Origin: Oncomelania hupensis
Lineage: Eukaryota; Mollusca; Gastropoda; Littorinimorpha; Pomatiopsidae
NCBI GenBank assembly: GCA_036898135.1
Contig: CM072516.1
Coordinates: 20,264,693 to 20,328,692, forward strand
Reading direction: 5' to 3'
Length of the DNA: 64,000 nucleotides
Position 1 is the stretch's first letter. Every line of letters starts with the position of its first letter. Both the position numbers and the translations under genes were made by a program. Below are positions 21,023 to 33,800 of the stretch, piece by piece. The notes under the pieces are model-generated. The model was given only the letters and a program-made list of their open reading frames with translations. It had not been told where the DNA came from and did no database searches.

Positions 21023-21947
21023 TTGAAAACGGAGAAGAAAATTTCTTTTGCAACCCATGTCTTCATCTTCAAAAATTACAATTTTTTTAAATCTGTCACC
21101 AAAGAAAAAATTCCAGGAGAAAATAGAGACCATAGAGAAAAGAGAAAATTGTCATCTACGTCGTCGTCAGTCAGTGATTGTAGCCCCGTCGTACCCCCCG
21201 GCAGCAAGAGGCAAAACGTTCAGAGTGCGTCAGACATCAGTGCGTCAGACATCAGTGAACCCGAAGAAGCCAGCAGCGATATGGACAACCAAGCTCTGTT
21301 GGCGGCGTTGGAGGAGAAGCTGCGGCCGCTGGCTACTAAGGAAGATATCAAAGGCCTGAGCACGAAGATCGATAAGCTTGAAGGTCAGCTGTTTGAGATT
21401 TCAAAGTTGACTGATTCGATGACAGAAGAAATCAGCAAACTGAAAGAAGAAAACAAGACTCTGAGAGAGAGATTAAGTACCGTTGAAGCACAGAGCGAAC
21501 AATATGACAGGCGATGGAACCTTCGAGTTTTCAACATCGCCGAGAGGTCGGAAGAGACGGCTGACCAGTGTGTAGAGCGTTTCTGCCAGCTGTTTTTGGA
21601 AGAACTCGGGGTGAAGACCGTGATACGCGACCTGGAGGCGGCACACAGAGTGGGTAAAACGATACCGGGCAGAAAGCGACCGCGGCCGATTGTGGTCCGA
21701 TTCCAGAGCAGGCGCCTGCGGGACCAAGTTCTGGCAGAACGGAAAAAAACTAAAAAGGCAAGGGGATCTCCGTGGGGGAAGACCTGACCTACGCCAACTA
21801 CCAGCTAGAGAGGACAGCTTTCAGGCACTCCGCTACCCTCGCCACATGGACATCCAACGGTAAAGTTTTCGTTAAACTTAAGAATGGCAAATCAATGAAA
21901 TTGAAATTTGGAGATTATGTGGACACGGTGTTAAAGAAAGCTATGTG
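21023..21947 (+). pseudogene. L1-type ORF1 protein (coiled coil, RRM), one frameshift
   Basis: ATG at 21023 opens 254 codons; after a frame change near 21765 the C-terminal domain continues to TGA at 21945-21947. Serine-rich N-terminus, then a long coiled coil at residues about 90-160 (EEISKLKEENKTLRERLSTV), an RRM-like block (NLRVFNIAERSEETADQCVE) and a C-terminal block (AHRVGKT, RPIVVRFQSRRLRDQVL). This is the trimeric nucleic-acid-binding chaperone layout of L1 ORF1p (Transposase_22). The true start could be an internal ATG such as the one at MDNQALL. It would coat element RNA with ORF2p. Confidence 0.8.
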
Positions 21948-23456
21948 AAAATTACGATGCAAAAACAGCGAGTGATTGAGGAAAATTGAAAAGAAAACTA
22001 TGCATAACACACAAACTGTGTTCCTTTTCTTCTTCCTTTTGTATAATTGATTTATATTCTTAGTTAATATATCAAGACTTGGCCGTTGATGAACATGATG
22101 ACTACTAACTAATAGTACCTCATTTCTTTCCGTTGATTCTCACTGGCGATAACAGAAATTGATGTAATAATACATAACAATACTTACTTACTTTTTTTTT
22201 TAAAATCACTGTAGGCCTAGTTATGTGTACACTGTATACTTTGCAGATTACTGCTGCAAACTATTAGAGATAAAGGAAAGAGAAGGATGAACAATAAATA
22301 TAGCTATTCATGTATTGATTTGATCTAAAACATTACTGGTTAAATTGATATATGGGATTATTAGGTTGTTAATTAATGAAAACGTTTGTCGATAGGGCAA
22401 TTTAGTTTCAATGAATAATTATTATTTAGAGGTGAGAAAGTGAGAAAGGATACATATACGGCGGGGTGTATTGAATAATTTCCCCAAAGTTGATTGAACT
22501 GTCTAATTCTTTAGTATTCACAAGGGTTGAACTGCAAATGTATCTATGATGTATCAGTTTGCGTCGTTTGTTAAAGTCTTGCTTGATGATTGACTACTAG
22601 CTGGCATCGTTTGTTTACTGCTTTCTGTGGCTTATGAATGAAGTCATAAATTCGCTACGCCTTGGATAATTGTTTTGTTTTTATATGATGCTTTGCTATG
22701 CCCAAGCCAAGATTATTGTGTAAAGTTCGTACACAATACTTGCTAGTTTTTATTTTATTTTGTAAGTGACTGCATGGTGTGCTTCCTTCTTTGGATTCTC
22801 TGGTGACTGTTATTATTTGTACATAACTGATCATGGCTGCTTTTTGTTTGTTTTGTTTGGTCTTATTTATTTACTTTCCTTTCGTTCTGTTTATTTATTT
22901 ATTTATTTATTTTAAATCCGGCTTACTTCGACTTTATCATGATCATGATCATGATGGTGTGAACACTGGTTGCATTATCGTTCTTGTGCATGGCAACCTT
23001 GGAGTTTACTGATGTTTGTTGATACTTCTTGGCTGTCTTACATGCGTTTGTCCACTTTAACATAACAATGCTGTTTTGTTTTTATACTGTTTGTAGTTTT
23101 AATATTTTATTCAAATATTTAAAAAATCTAAACTCGACAATATTTTTCTTTCATATATAATGGTTATGAACCATGTATAATTTATTGGTTTACTGGTCAA
23201 ATCAAATATGTTATAGGAATGCTCTTCTTATGTCGATTAGATTTGTACAATAAATGTTCACTTATAATTTAGTGATTATGTACAATGTGGTGAAAATATT
23301 GATTATGTGCAATATGTGGTGTAAATATTGGTTCAACTGTTGATTCAGTGAATACCATAACTAAAATTATTCCTGAATACATTATTTTAGAGACACTCTT
23401 TGCAATCATTTATGCACCATTTCTGAGTCTGATTGCATGATAGTTGAATATAATCC

Positions 23457-23636
<180 letters not shown>

Positions 23637-23637
23637 T

Positions 23638-24003
23638 AACGATCGTTGTGGCCAAGTGGGCTAAGGCGGGACTAACTTGCCTTGTCCACAGGCCAGAAAC
23701 CAATGGCGCCTGACAGGTGTGGGTTCGATCCTGCATCGGGGCGTTATGTTTCTCCGAATATTATTTACTTTCGACTCGGGCAACGTCTCGGGGGTTTTCT
23801 CCGGGTACTCCGGTTTGCTCCCCCAGCAAAATTAAAAAAAAAAATTCACAAATTTAAAGAATTTCTAAATTTTAAAACTCACAACTAATGTTAGGTAGGT
23901 TGGGTTTGGGCGCGCCACAGGCTACGACTACACCTTCCACAAGGGAGGCGGCCCAGAATTTCCCGATAAAAAGGGACAATAAAGCATTAAAATCTAAAAA
24001 CTC

Positions 24004-24072
<69 letters not shown>
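23638..24072 (+). mobile_element. tRNA-derived SINE with conserved central domain and TTA tail
   Basis: The head is tRNA-like: A box TGGCCAAGTGGG (23649-23660) and B box GGTTCGATCC (23722-23731), 61 bases apart, with an enlarged middle that suggests a Ser/Leu-type tRNA ancestor. The central part (23791-23823) includes TTTTCTCCGGGTACTCCGG, which I recall as the deeply conserved Nin-DC-type SINE core of metazoans. The body continues to a LINE-like 3' end (GGGACAATAAAGCATT) and a (TTA)n tail (24004-24072). It would be transcribed by RNA polymerase III and moved by a partner LINE not identified here. Confidence 0.75.
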
Positions 24073-24073
<1 letters not shown>

Positions 24074-24819
24074 TTAAATTTTTTGTTTTCTTTTTTTTAT
24101 GTGGTTTAGCGATTAGGTCTGTACACTTATTTTGTTTGTTTACAAGTAAGTTAGTGTTAGTAATGTCATTGTAAGCTATTTAGTTAGTCAGATTTTGCAG
24201 GTTCGTTATGACTCTTTTTTGAACGTCATTTGCTTTGCATTCCAGCCGGTTCTTTATTATATAGACGCTTTGTTATTCTACTTTGCTACACATACTGGCG
24301 TGTATAATCTGCGGTTGCTTTTTGTTTTAATGTAATTGCTGTATGCATGCAGATTCATGCCTTAATTGACGCCTTATTATGTTGGACCGCAGTTTCTCTG
24401 GAAACTTGTGGATAATAATTTGTATTATTTTAATGCTTTATAGAATGTTGTTTGCTATGCATGTTTGCGGCCACCTTATTTCATCGAGTCTTTAAAAAGA
24501 TTGTTGTCTGTTACACTTGCTTTTGCATGTTTATACATTTATTGTTGCTTTGACGTTTATATTTTTGTAATCAATTTATGTAACACATGGAGCACTCTAA
24601 TAGTGTTGCTTTATGTGCTCGGTTGATGTGTGTAATATGTCGACTTTTCTGTGTATTTCAGGTTTTCATGTGTTTTTTTTCCTAGTGGGGTTTTCGTGGC
24701 AATCTCTCTTAACAGAACTTACATCTCATATAAATGTGATATTTTTTCTGAAGCCTTAAGTGCGCTGCAATGCCAAGTGTATACCCAACTAAACTGCATG
24801 CTATTAGGATTCAAATCAA

Positions 24820-27800
24820 GACAATTGCATTAAGATAGTTTCTAGAAATTGTAGAGGCCTGGCCAATCAGATTAAGAGACGCGATGTTTTTCAGTTCTTA
24901 AGGCAGAAATCAGCTTCGATCTATTTTCTCCAAGATACTCATTTTGACCCTAATTTAGAAAATTATATAAAGGCCGAGTGGGGTTATAAAGTAATGTTTG
25001 CTTCCAATACAACTAATTCTCGTGGGGTTGCCATCCTATTTAACAACAATTTTGATTTTTAAATTAAAGATTTTCATAAAGATTTAGGAGGGAATTTTTT
25101 ATTGGTTCACATGAAATCAATGGATAAAGATATGTTGCTAGTAAATTTATATGGTCCGAATACTGATGAGCCTAAATTTTATGATGAATTAGAAAAACGT
25201 ATTAAAGATACAAACATAGAAAATGTTGTAATTGGTGGAGACTGGAACCTTGTTATGGACTATGACTTAGATTATGACAACTACAGACAGTGTAATAATC
25301 AAAATGCACACGAACGAGTACTTGACATGACTGAGAACTTAGACCTGTTATACATATGGCGAGAACTGAATCCAGAGCGAAGACGTTTTACCTGGCGTTG
25401 GCCCACTCCTTTACAGCAAAGCAGACTAGACATCTTCCTAGTTTCCGACTTCCTCTCCACTTACGTTATTGACGCTGATATTATTTCTGGATATAAAACT
25501 GATCATTCTATCATAACATTATCTTTTTGTTTCGGGACATCACTAAAAAGAAATTTATTTTGGAAATTTAATTCTTCGTTATTAAAAGATAGTGTATATT
25601 GATGAAGTAAACTCAGTCATACTTGATGTCTTGGCAGAATACGCTGCTGCTCCATATAATAGAGAACGCCTGTCAGAAATACCAACAGGTGAAATAGAAC
25701 TCGTGATCTCGGACCAGTTGTTTCTAGATGTGCTCTTAATGAAGGTTAGACAAAAGACTATTTCATATGCTGCATTTAAAAGACGTAAATGTTTAGAATT
25801 AGAGGCAAGATTAGAACAACAAATAAATGAGATAGAAAAACAGGAATTTATTAACGAGGAAGAGAGAGAAGAGTTGGAAAGAAATAGGGAAGAACTGGTT
25901 AGGATAAAGGAAAAGAAAATGGAAGGGGTTTTAACTAGGTCAAAGGCCAGGTGGGTGGCAGAGGGAGAAAAAATTACGAGATATTTTTGTGGGTTAGAAA
26001 AACGCAATTACGTGAGTAAGACTATGAGAAAATTGATTAGGGACGACGGCTCTGTGATCACCGAGTGTACAGAAATCATTAGTGAAGTTAAAAACTTTTA
26101 CCAAAAGCTTTACGATAAAAGACAAATGGAGGATTGTAACATTTCTGATTTAGTATCAAACTTAACTACACTATCTGATGTTGAAAGTGCACAGCTAAAA
26201 GGTGAAATTAGTGTAGATGAGGCATCTTTTGCATTGAAACACATGAAAAACAATAAAAGTCCTGGAACGGATGGCTTTACCACCGAAATCTTTAAGATGT
26301 TCTGGCTACAGCTAAGATCCTTCGTTGTTAGGGCCCTTAATGATAGTTTTAACAAAGGCCACCTTTCTTCTACCCAGAAAGAAGGAATTATTATTTGTGT
26401 ACCTAAAGGTGATAAAGAAAAGGAACATATAAAAAACTGGAGACCAATCTCGTTGCTTAATGTCGTTTACAAGATAGGCTCCACGTGTATAGCAAACCGT
26501 CTTAAGGGCGTTTTGCCTTCATTAATAAACGAAGACCAAACAGGATTTATTAGGGGTCGATTTTTGGGGGACAATATTCGTTTAATTTTTGATATTGTTA
26601 CTTATGTTAATGAACATGACGTTCAAGGCCTTCTTTTATGTTTAGATTTTGAAAAAGCCTTTGACTTGATAGATTGGGGATTTATGCATAAAGTGTTAAC
26701 GGCATTTGGATTTGGTGACGATATTTGTAGATGGGTGAATACTTTTTATAATGGTATTAAAACTTCAGTTTTTATTAATGGTCAGATATCTCATTGGTTT
26801 GAAGCAAAGCGGGGCTGTAGACAAGGGGACCCAATCTCATCATACATTTTTGTTTTATGTGTGGAAATTCTTGCAGTTATGATTCGCCAGAACGATAAAA
26901 TTGAAGGAATTAAAATTAACAACGTAGATTATAAAATTTCACAATACGCTGATGACACTGAATTAATGTTAAATGGGAGTAAAACATGTTTTGAAGAGAC
27001 TATGGCAACAATAACAAACTTTGGAAAACATTCTGGGCTCTTTTTAAATGCCGGAAAAACAAATTGTAATTGGTTAGGCAACAAACGTAAATCGGAGGTT
27101 CAATATATGCAACATTTACGCATGAAGTGGAATCCTACCAAATTTAAAATATTGGGAATTTGGTTCACGAACGATTTGAAAGATTGCACTGAAATGAATA
27201 TTAGAGAAAAGTACACAGAAGTGAAAGCATTATACAAAATTTGGTCGAAGAGACAAATCATTCCTTTAGGAAGAATTGCAGTTTTGAAATCTCTCATTCT
27301 GTCAAAGCTAATTCATCTGTGGTTACTGCTTCCCAACCCACCTGACAACTTTATCTCCGAAGTGCAACGGTCAGTTTTTTATTTTGTATGGAATCGCAAA
27401 AGGGACAGAATAAGTAGAAAAACTACGATTAAAAGTATTGAAAACAGGGGCATTGGAATACCAGATATTATAAAATACATCAAAGCATTGAAGCTGTCCT
27501 GGATTAAAAGGCTGAAAAAAGGAACACCTAAATGGAAAAGCATAATAATTTCTATTTGTCCTTTATTGGCTAACATCTACAAAGTAGGAGCAGATCTAAC
27601 AATTGTTGTTGAAAAATGCAATGAATTTTGGATTGATGTATTTGCTGCCTACAAATCTTTTTCAAACAATGTCAAGATTAAAAATCAAGAAGATGTATTG
27701 TCAGAAAGCTTGTTCTTCAATAGTAATATTCAGATAGGTCACAATTCTGTTTATTATGAAAATTGGGTTGACAATGATGTTTACTGTATTTGTCATTTGG

Positions 27801-28595
27801 TAAATGAACAGGGACGTTTTTTGTCATACAATGAATGTTTGGAACGCTATGGGGTTTTAACTGATTTTGTTAATTATTTTGGTGTCCTAGAGGCTGCAAG
27901 AAAATATAAACGTAGCTTTGCCTTTAATTTGACTGCAAATAACTTTTATGAGACAAATAAGGCCTGGAGACTTCTCGTGTCGGTGCAGAGGGGAGCGCGC
28001 ATGTATTATGATGTTTATACCTACAATGAAACTAGACCAAATTGCTGTAATACATGGGATGAAAATTTAGAAGTACAACTAAATTGAAACAAAATTTTCA
28101 AACAAATTAAAAGCATCCGTGATGTAAAATTAAAATGGTTCCAAATTAAGATAGTGCATAGAATAATTGCAACCAATGTAGTCCTGTCAAGAATGGGTGT
28201 GGCAGCAGGTACAGCATGCTCCTTTTGTGGAACGGAGCGAGAGAGCATCCAACATTTATTTTGGGAATGTCAGTGTGCACAACGCTTTTGGCTGCAGTTT
28301 CAGAACGCTGTAAATCACAAATGTCTTAACTCTGTCAACGTAACTCTTTCAAAAAACACCATTCTATTTAAATATGATGCTAATTTTACTTCCGATTCCA
28401 CATTTGACTGGATTGTGCTGCATGCCACATTTTTCTTGTACAAATGCAAAATGAATAATACTGTACCCATTTTTCAGACTTTTCAGAATTATTTTTAAAA
28501 AAAGCAATATGGTGGAAAAATATGCTGCTGGTATACTCATGAGGGCTGACACTTTTGCGTTGGAGTGGATTTCATACAAACCTCTGATTGATTAA
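24820..28595 (+). pseudogene. L1/Tx1-like ORF2: endonuclease-RT-zinc knuckle, four lesions
   Basis: APE-like endonuclease starts near 24826 (IVSRNCRGLANQIKRR, FLQDTHF, VVIGGDWNLVMDYD, SRLDIFLVS, YKTDHSII). Lesions: TAA near 25060, a frame change at about 25595, TGA at 28085 and a frame change near 28490. RT blocks are intact in the long 25592-28087 frame: IKNWRPISLLNVVYKI, LLLCLDFEKAFDLIDW, RGCRQGDPISSYIF, SQYADDTELM. The C-terminus has a CX2C-X7-HX4C knuckle (CSFCGTERESIQHLFWEC) and ends at TAA 28593-28595. Length is about 1250 codons, normal for L1. The element looks only recently inactive. Confidence 0.88.
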
Positions 28596-28640
28596 TCCAA
28601 CCATGTATTTTTGACTGTTTTTCTCAGTATGATTTATATT

Positions 28641-28995
28641 TATTTCTTTTTTGGGCACTAAAGGTCGAGAAGATACCAGATGTCAAGTATCTCAGACTGA
28701 GACATGACCCGAGCCGAATGATTACCACTAGAATCTACTATTTTATGTAAGCTGTTAGATTTGCCACGTCCCCCCTTTTGATATGTGTGTGTGCGCGCGC
28801 GTTTGTACGTGTGTCTGTTCTATAATATATATATTGGTTGAGTATAAGAAATAAATGTAGGTCGTTTGTATATTGTCCCCAAACTTCAGGTACGTAACTT
28901 CTAAAATAATGTGCCGTTTTGTCTGTTTTATCATGTGGTGTATTATGTACAATGTAAACATACATGTGTGACAAAGCAATATAACCCAGCATGCT
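28641..28995. other. Unassigned AT-rich stretch with CG/TG dinucleotide run
   Basis: No gene or recognised element. Holds a GTGTGTGCGCGCGCG run (28786-28802) and a short TA run. May be the remainder of an unrecognised repeat between two L1-type copies. Confidence 0.4.
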
Positions 28996-29330
28996 GGGGA
29001 CAGAAAACAAAAATCAATAATATCATAGATTAAACGAATGTTATCTCCTATATATCTATCACGCATAAATCCAGTCTGATCTTCATTAATGATAGAAGGT
29101 AACACTAACTTAAGTCTATTACAAATACATGATGAACCAAATTTACATTTAGTAAAGAAATAGGTCTCCAATTTTTAATGAACTCCCTAGGTCTATCCCC
29201 TTTTGGTATGCAAATAATCACTCCCTCTTTCTGTGTTGAAGATAAGACCCCTTTCCTAATCCCTTCATTAAGCGATCTAACTACGACATTACCAAAGGTG
29301 CGCCAAAAAAAATAAAACAAATTCTACAGT
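28996..29330 (-). pseudogene. L1/Tx1-like RT fragment
   Basis: Minus-strand frames encode the N-terminal RT region: GVIICIPKGDRPREFIKNWR, then after a small frame change FGSSCICNRLKLVLPS and NEDQTGFMRDRYIGDNIRL. Close to the copy at 20890-28640 over the same RT region. Truncated on both sides. Ends where the LTR remnant of the Gmr1-like element begins. Confidence 0.75.
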
Positions 29331-29351
29331 ACAACGTTCATAATTTTTTTT

Positions 29352-29603
29352 AGTCGAAATTTTTGGAGAATTCTCTAATGTTGCATGTTTATTATCGATC
29401 GAAGAATCAAGATAGATCCACTATCAGCTGAGAAAATTCTTGGAGTGTGAAGAATGATGTATGACGTAATACAGTAATTAAAAAGGTTAGTTTAATTTCA
29501 CTTGGGAACGTTCTGACGTTATCTGATCCGAGTTACACTTATCAGGATTTCAGCTTTGGGGCTGAATCAATTACTGATAGAAAAAAATCAATCGAGTTTA
29601 ACA
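29352..29603 (+). repeat. Truncated 5' LTR of Gmr1-like copy 1
   Basis: About 250 bases similar to the 3' part of the LTRs at 45840-46439 and 62206-62840, including the terminal TCTGATCCGAGTTACAC-like segment and an end in TTTAACA. Its 5' part is missing, replaced by L1 sequence. The internal region begins TTTTGGGGGGCCAAGCC, a likely primer-binding site. Confidence 0.8.
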
Positions 29604-30084
29604 TTTTGGGGGGCCAAGCCGATATTCACGGCATTGCCAAGGGTTCAACTGCGAGTCAACGTTACGAGAGGCAGTCATTGAGGGTAGCCACCAACGAGTT
29701 GCGTCGGGAGGGGCCAACATACTGGGACTACATCCCCGATAGATTCGGGTTGACTGCAAGGGCGTGTAGTCGCCGAAGAGTTGCTTCGCAAGAGAACAAC
29801 AGACCGGGACTACGTGGCTGCCGCAAGACTACGTCGAGGGACAGTCTCGGAGCTACATCGCCAGTATTACAGAGAGCGACGAGCGGACGTCGCGTCTACT
29901 TCAGCGCAAGTCAGAGCGTGAACACCAACACTAGCGTGGTGCAGCGTTGCATACGACGAGGACAGTGGGGCCTGCGTCAGCGAATGCGACTATAGACAAG
30001 CATCAGCGCTACTGCAGAAAGCGTGCTGTTCTAGAACAGTCTAGAAAGGTGCAGCATAGTCAAGAACTTTCCAGAAGCATCAAG

Positions 30085-31321
30085 ATGGCTGACTTCTGGC
30101 AGAAAGAGATTGAACTGAATCTAAAAGGCAAACAGCTGACGGAGTACGTCAAGTCTCAGGAGAGAATACAAGAAAGAGAAATTGAACTGCAGCGTCAAGA
30201 AAGAGAAGAACAACGTCGGCGTGAAGAAAGAGAACTAGAAGAGCAGCGTCGTTGAGAAGAAAGAGAATTAGAAGAGCAGTGTCGTCGAGAAGAAAGAGAA
30301 GTAGAAGAGCAGCGTCGCCGAGAAGACAGAGAATTAGAGGAGCAGCGTCGCCGAGAAGAAAGAGAGTTCGAAGCGCAGCGTCGCCAAGAAGAAAGAGAGG
30401 AACAGCGTCGGCGTGACGAGATGGAAGAGAGACGACTTCAGTCCCAGCTAGAGTTGGCGCGTATCCAAAACAATCAGCATGCGCCACAAGTCATCAGCGA
30501 CCACATGGCTCCAAAATTGCCAGCGTTCCTCGACGGGAAGGACCAGATTGACAGTTGTTTGGCGAGATTTGAAAGGTTTACCGAAAGCTCTAACTGGCAA
30601 CCTCAAGACTGGGCGATTCGACTAAGTGCACTTCTAACGGGGCAAGCACTCGACGTCTACACCAGATTGTCGAACACTGACACCAAAGACTACGACGTCT
30701 TGAAAGAGGCCCTATTGCAGTGCTACAACTTTACAGAGAAGGGCTACCGTAAACGCTTCCGTGAATGCCGGCCTTTGTCAGACAAGACGCCAAAGCAGTT
30801 TTTGGAGCGCCTGTAGTCATATCTACACAGGTGGGTGGAAGCATTATGCGAAAGGAAGTCTTACGACAGTCTCCATGACCTGATCTTGAAGAACAATTTC
30901 TCAATGCCTGTCACAAGGACCTGGCGACCCACTTAGAATTACAAAACCTGCAGATGCTTAAATATGTGACTGAGGCTGCTGAAAGATATCTCATCGCTCA
31001 CAGAAAGTGACGAAAACATTTCAGAAGACTGGAAACCATGGGAACCAGATCCAGGGGAGCCAGAGGAGCCAGAGACACACGGACTCCACGCCACCTTCCA
31101 GTGAAGGGCATTCAAGAGGCTGTTTCACCACCAACGCTACAGATCACAGAGCGGCTAACTGTCCTCAAAACAAAAGTAGCGGACAGCGGAGCAATACGGA
31201 CAATGCAGCGGCCGGCAACCGGCAGAGGCGGTTCTCCAATCAACGGCAAACCGGTAGAACTGACCATCAAGTGTGCGGCGGGAGCGTCATTCTTCCGAGT
31301 GAGACCGAGCGCACAGCTACT
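30085..31321 (+). pseudogene. gag of Gmr1-like copy 1
   Basis: ATG 30085 (MADFWQKEIELNLKGKQLTE). Residues about 30-115 are a charged helical region built from repeats of a roughly 30-base unit (EEQRRREERE type; 30190-30420) with a TGA at 30253-30255. A capsid-like region follows (FLDGKDQIDSCLARFERFTE, ALLQCYNFTEKGYRKRF), with a TAG at 30814-30816 and then more frame changes. The zinc knuckle has lost Cys residues (GCFTTNATDHRAANC). gag would coat element RNA in virus-like particles. One heat-shock-element 13-mer (30064-30076) lies just before the ATG. Confidence 0.8.
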
Positions 31322-31564
31322 CACACCGGCTCAAGTGTTCTATAAACTGCGCTTCTAGGTTGGAGGTCTGTGCGAGCGCACTGTGCTATTCTTGGCTGGC
31401 ATCATCATGCATGCAGCTAGCTAGCACTAGGCCTATATATTGCACTGCGAGAAGACAAAGCACGCACAGGCTTGCAGACGAAATTTCTCGCACACACGCC
31501 GGTCTAGGCTGCCATGTGTAAATTCTGAATGTGATATGTGGCAAGTGTGCATTTATTGATCGGG

Positions 31565-31927
31565 AATTTCTAATAGCAACGGTTATGGGGAGAAATTTGG
31601 TGAAGTTTAAACGCTAATGTTTCAACTATATTGTGGACTAGTTTCGTGGATTTTGTTAAGTTACTTAATTTTTAGTGAATTTTTTTCCTTTCATGCAGAC
31701 AAAGGAAGAGACCCTGAGCGGGAAAAATTAGTAGAAAATCATAGCAAGCGTGAAGTGTGTAGTCTGATAGTGTGGTGTTGGTAATTGCTCAGGAATTTGT
31801 ATTAACAAGAGTTTTGGGGATACATTTGGTGATGTTTGCTTGTTATTGTTTCAAGTATATTGTAGAGAAGTGTCGTGGATTTAGTTGAGGTACTTTTTTT
31901 TGGTGAATTTATTTTTCCTTTCCTAGA
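31565..31927. repeat. Diverged direct duplication of about 135 bases
   Basis: 31565-31700 and 31793-31927 align along their length: both share a GGGGA..AATTTGGTGA-type start, GTTTCAA.TATATTGT and the end GTGAATTT.TTTTCCTTTC. About 90 bases separate them. No coding potential. Confidence 0.65.
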
Positions 31928-33369
31928 CTTGCAGTGATTGCAAAATACACTAAATTTCAAGTACTTTGACGAACTTGGATTATTCTGTGTTCGAGTTGGG
32001 ATAGTCAAGGTATTAGTGACTCTGTGTGTGTGGTTTTTTTGTGTGAAGAAACTTTAATATGTGTTCTTCAAGTTGACTGATCTTTGAAAACTATTCATTG
32101 CTGGGATTGTGTTTTTAGTGAGTTTTTGGACTGTGGTACGTTACTGGCAAATTGTGTGCAACAGGCGCCCAATTATTTCTTTAGAGTTTACTGTGAGCCC
32201 ACGCCCAGCTAGTTTTGTCTTTAATTCATGTGGAAGATCTAGTTTATGTTGTGCACTGGAAAGTTTCAGTTAGCTTTTAATTTATTGCATATATACGGAA
32301 GAAGTAGGAGGTAACACATATCACGTTAAAATGGATAGTGGATCTCATATAGCTCATACCGAACAGTATCACATAGTAGATGGGGTAGTAGTAGTAGTGG
32401 TAATAGTTGTAGTGAATGTTGTAGCAGAAGTTGTTTGTCATAGTGAGGTATGGAATATGAAAATGTATAAAACATCTGTGTCTGCATTCTGATGGAGAAA
32501 TTCGCCATATGTTTTGGAATGTCCTCAACCATGCTTACTGCACTGTCCTGTATCTATCAAAACAATTAGAAAACACAGACAACTGCATTTCTGAACTGCC
32601 TGACCTGGCTGGAACACTAGCTGCTTTGAATGAATGTCAGTCGTCAACTGGCTTCAGGAAGTCTCTCAAGACATTTTTCTTTAAAACATTATGCTGAACT
32701 CGGTCCTACCTGCATAATTATAGTAGCGTGTATACATTCGAACTTTTTAAACATATGATGGCCACTCTCTCGTTTCTTCTCAAGCGCAATGGATACCTGC
32801 ACTATTCAAAACTACATCTTCATCATCGTCATAGTCACTACCATCATCACCACTATCATAATCGGTGAGTACTATTTATTTATTCACACAAACAAGACAC
32901 GAGCAAAACACCTTCTAAGATACACTTTTTGTCTGTCTGTGTATTTGTTCGTATTTTTCTCACATGCACATAAAATGCTAATGCATGATCGATTTTGCTT
33001 ATTAGTGGTCTTTGTCCTGCATGGATCCTAAAATGATTGTAAACTTTGTATGTGTTTTGTTTTCAATAGACCTAATCAGTATTTCTTTAATTTCTTTATC
33101 ATCTCTGTAGCGTTTGTGAATTCTGCATTATTGTATTTTATCCGTTTTCTGATTTATTCTACTTGTAACTTTATGTGTTTATCATACTCAAGCGTGCCTT
33201 GTATCATCCGCGGGCTTGTTTTTTCTTCTTTAAAAAAAAAGAAAACTATGTGTGCCTGCTTGCAATTGCAAGCAGGAGTTTACTTTTGTCTAGTTATTTG
33301 TCAAGGATTCTGAATTCATTTTGATTCCGATATAGTGGCTTGTGTATTATTTTTTCTGACCTATCCCTA

Positions 33370-33600
33370 CTTTTCTTTCCATCGTTTCTCCATCCCTCTT
33401 TCTTCCTTTCTCTCCCTCTCTTCCTTCCGTTCCCTTCCTCTCCTTCCAACTTTCCTTCCCTCTCTTTCTTCCTTTCTCTCCCTTCCTTTCTCTCCCTTCA
33501 TCTCTCTCCCTCTTTATTCCCCTCTCTTCCCCTCTTTCTTCCTTTCTCTCCCTCTTTTTCTCCCTTTCTCACTCTCCCCTCCCCGCCTTTTTCTTTCATA
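33370..33600. repeat. CT-rich low-complexity tract
   Basis: About 230 bases of TCCCTCT/CTTCCTTTCTCTCC-like units on the plus strand. Open frames across it are Ser/Phe/Leu/Pro runs and not genes. Confidence 0.85.
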
Positions 33601-33800
33601 CTTGTAGCTAGCTAGGCCTAGCGCGGGGCATGCATGGGAGAAAGCTATTTAGTTATCCTATATGCGCGTGCCTGTACTGTTCTTGGGAAAGGAGAGCACT
33701 GCTATGCGGACATTTCCACAGCAAATATATTTATAGCTGCCAACCTAGAAGTGTTTTCCGAGCTGCTGTGTACTCCTGCGGACGTGCAAGAGTGCATGAC

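Larger units (their letters stand above)
31322..33770. mobile_element. Probable non-autonomous DNA transposon with imperfect inverted ends
   Basis: Inserted in gag-pol; flanks share TACT (31318-31321, 33771-33774; TACTC if the first base is excluded). Ends are CACACCGGCTC and GAGCTGCTGTG, imperfect inverted repeats, and both ends carry CTTCTAGGTTGG in inverted orientation a little further in (31351-31362; complement at 33740-33751). No transposase found. Inside are a diverged 135-base direct repeat, a LINE-like C-terminal scrap near 32500-32696 and a CT-rich tract. The superfamily is unclear; a 4-base TSD and CAC ends would suit a Chapaev/CMC-type element. Confidence 0.5.

Noticed and set aside
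23640..23745. tRNA gene on the plus strand
   Set aside because: A and B boxes are good, but the A-to-B spacing and middle do not make a clean cloverleaf, and the segment continues into a SINE core and TTA tail.
33335..33615. Two overlapping open frames rich in Ser, Phe, Leu and Pro
   Set aside because: Produced by a CT-rich low-complexity tract; no motif or start context.
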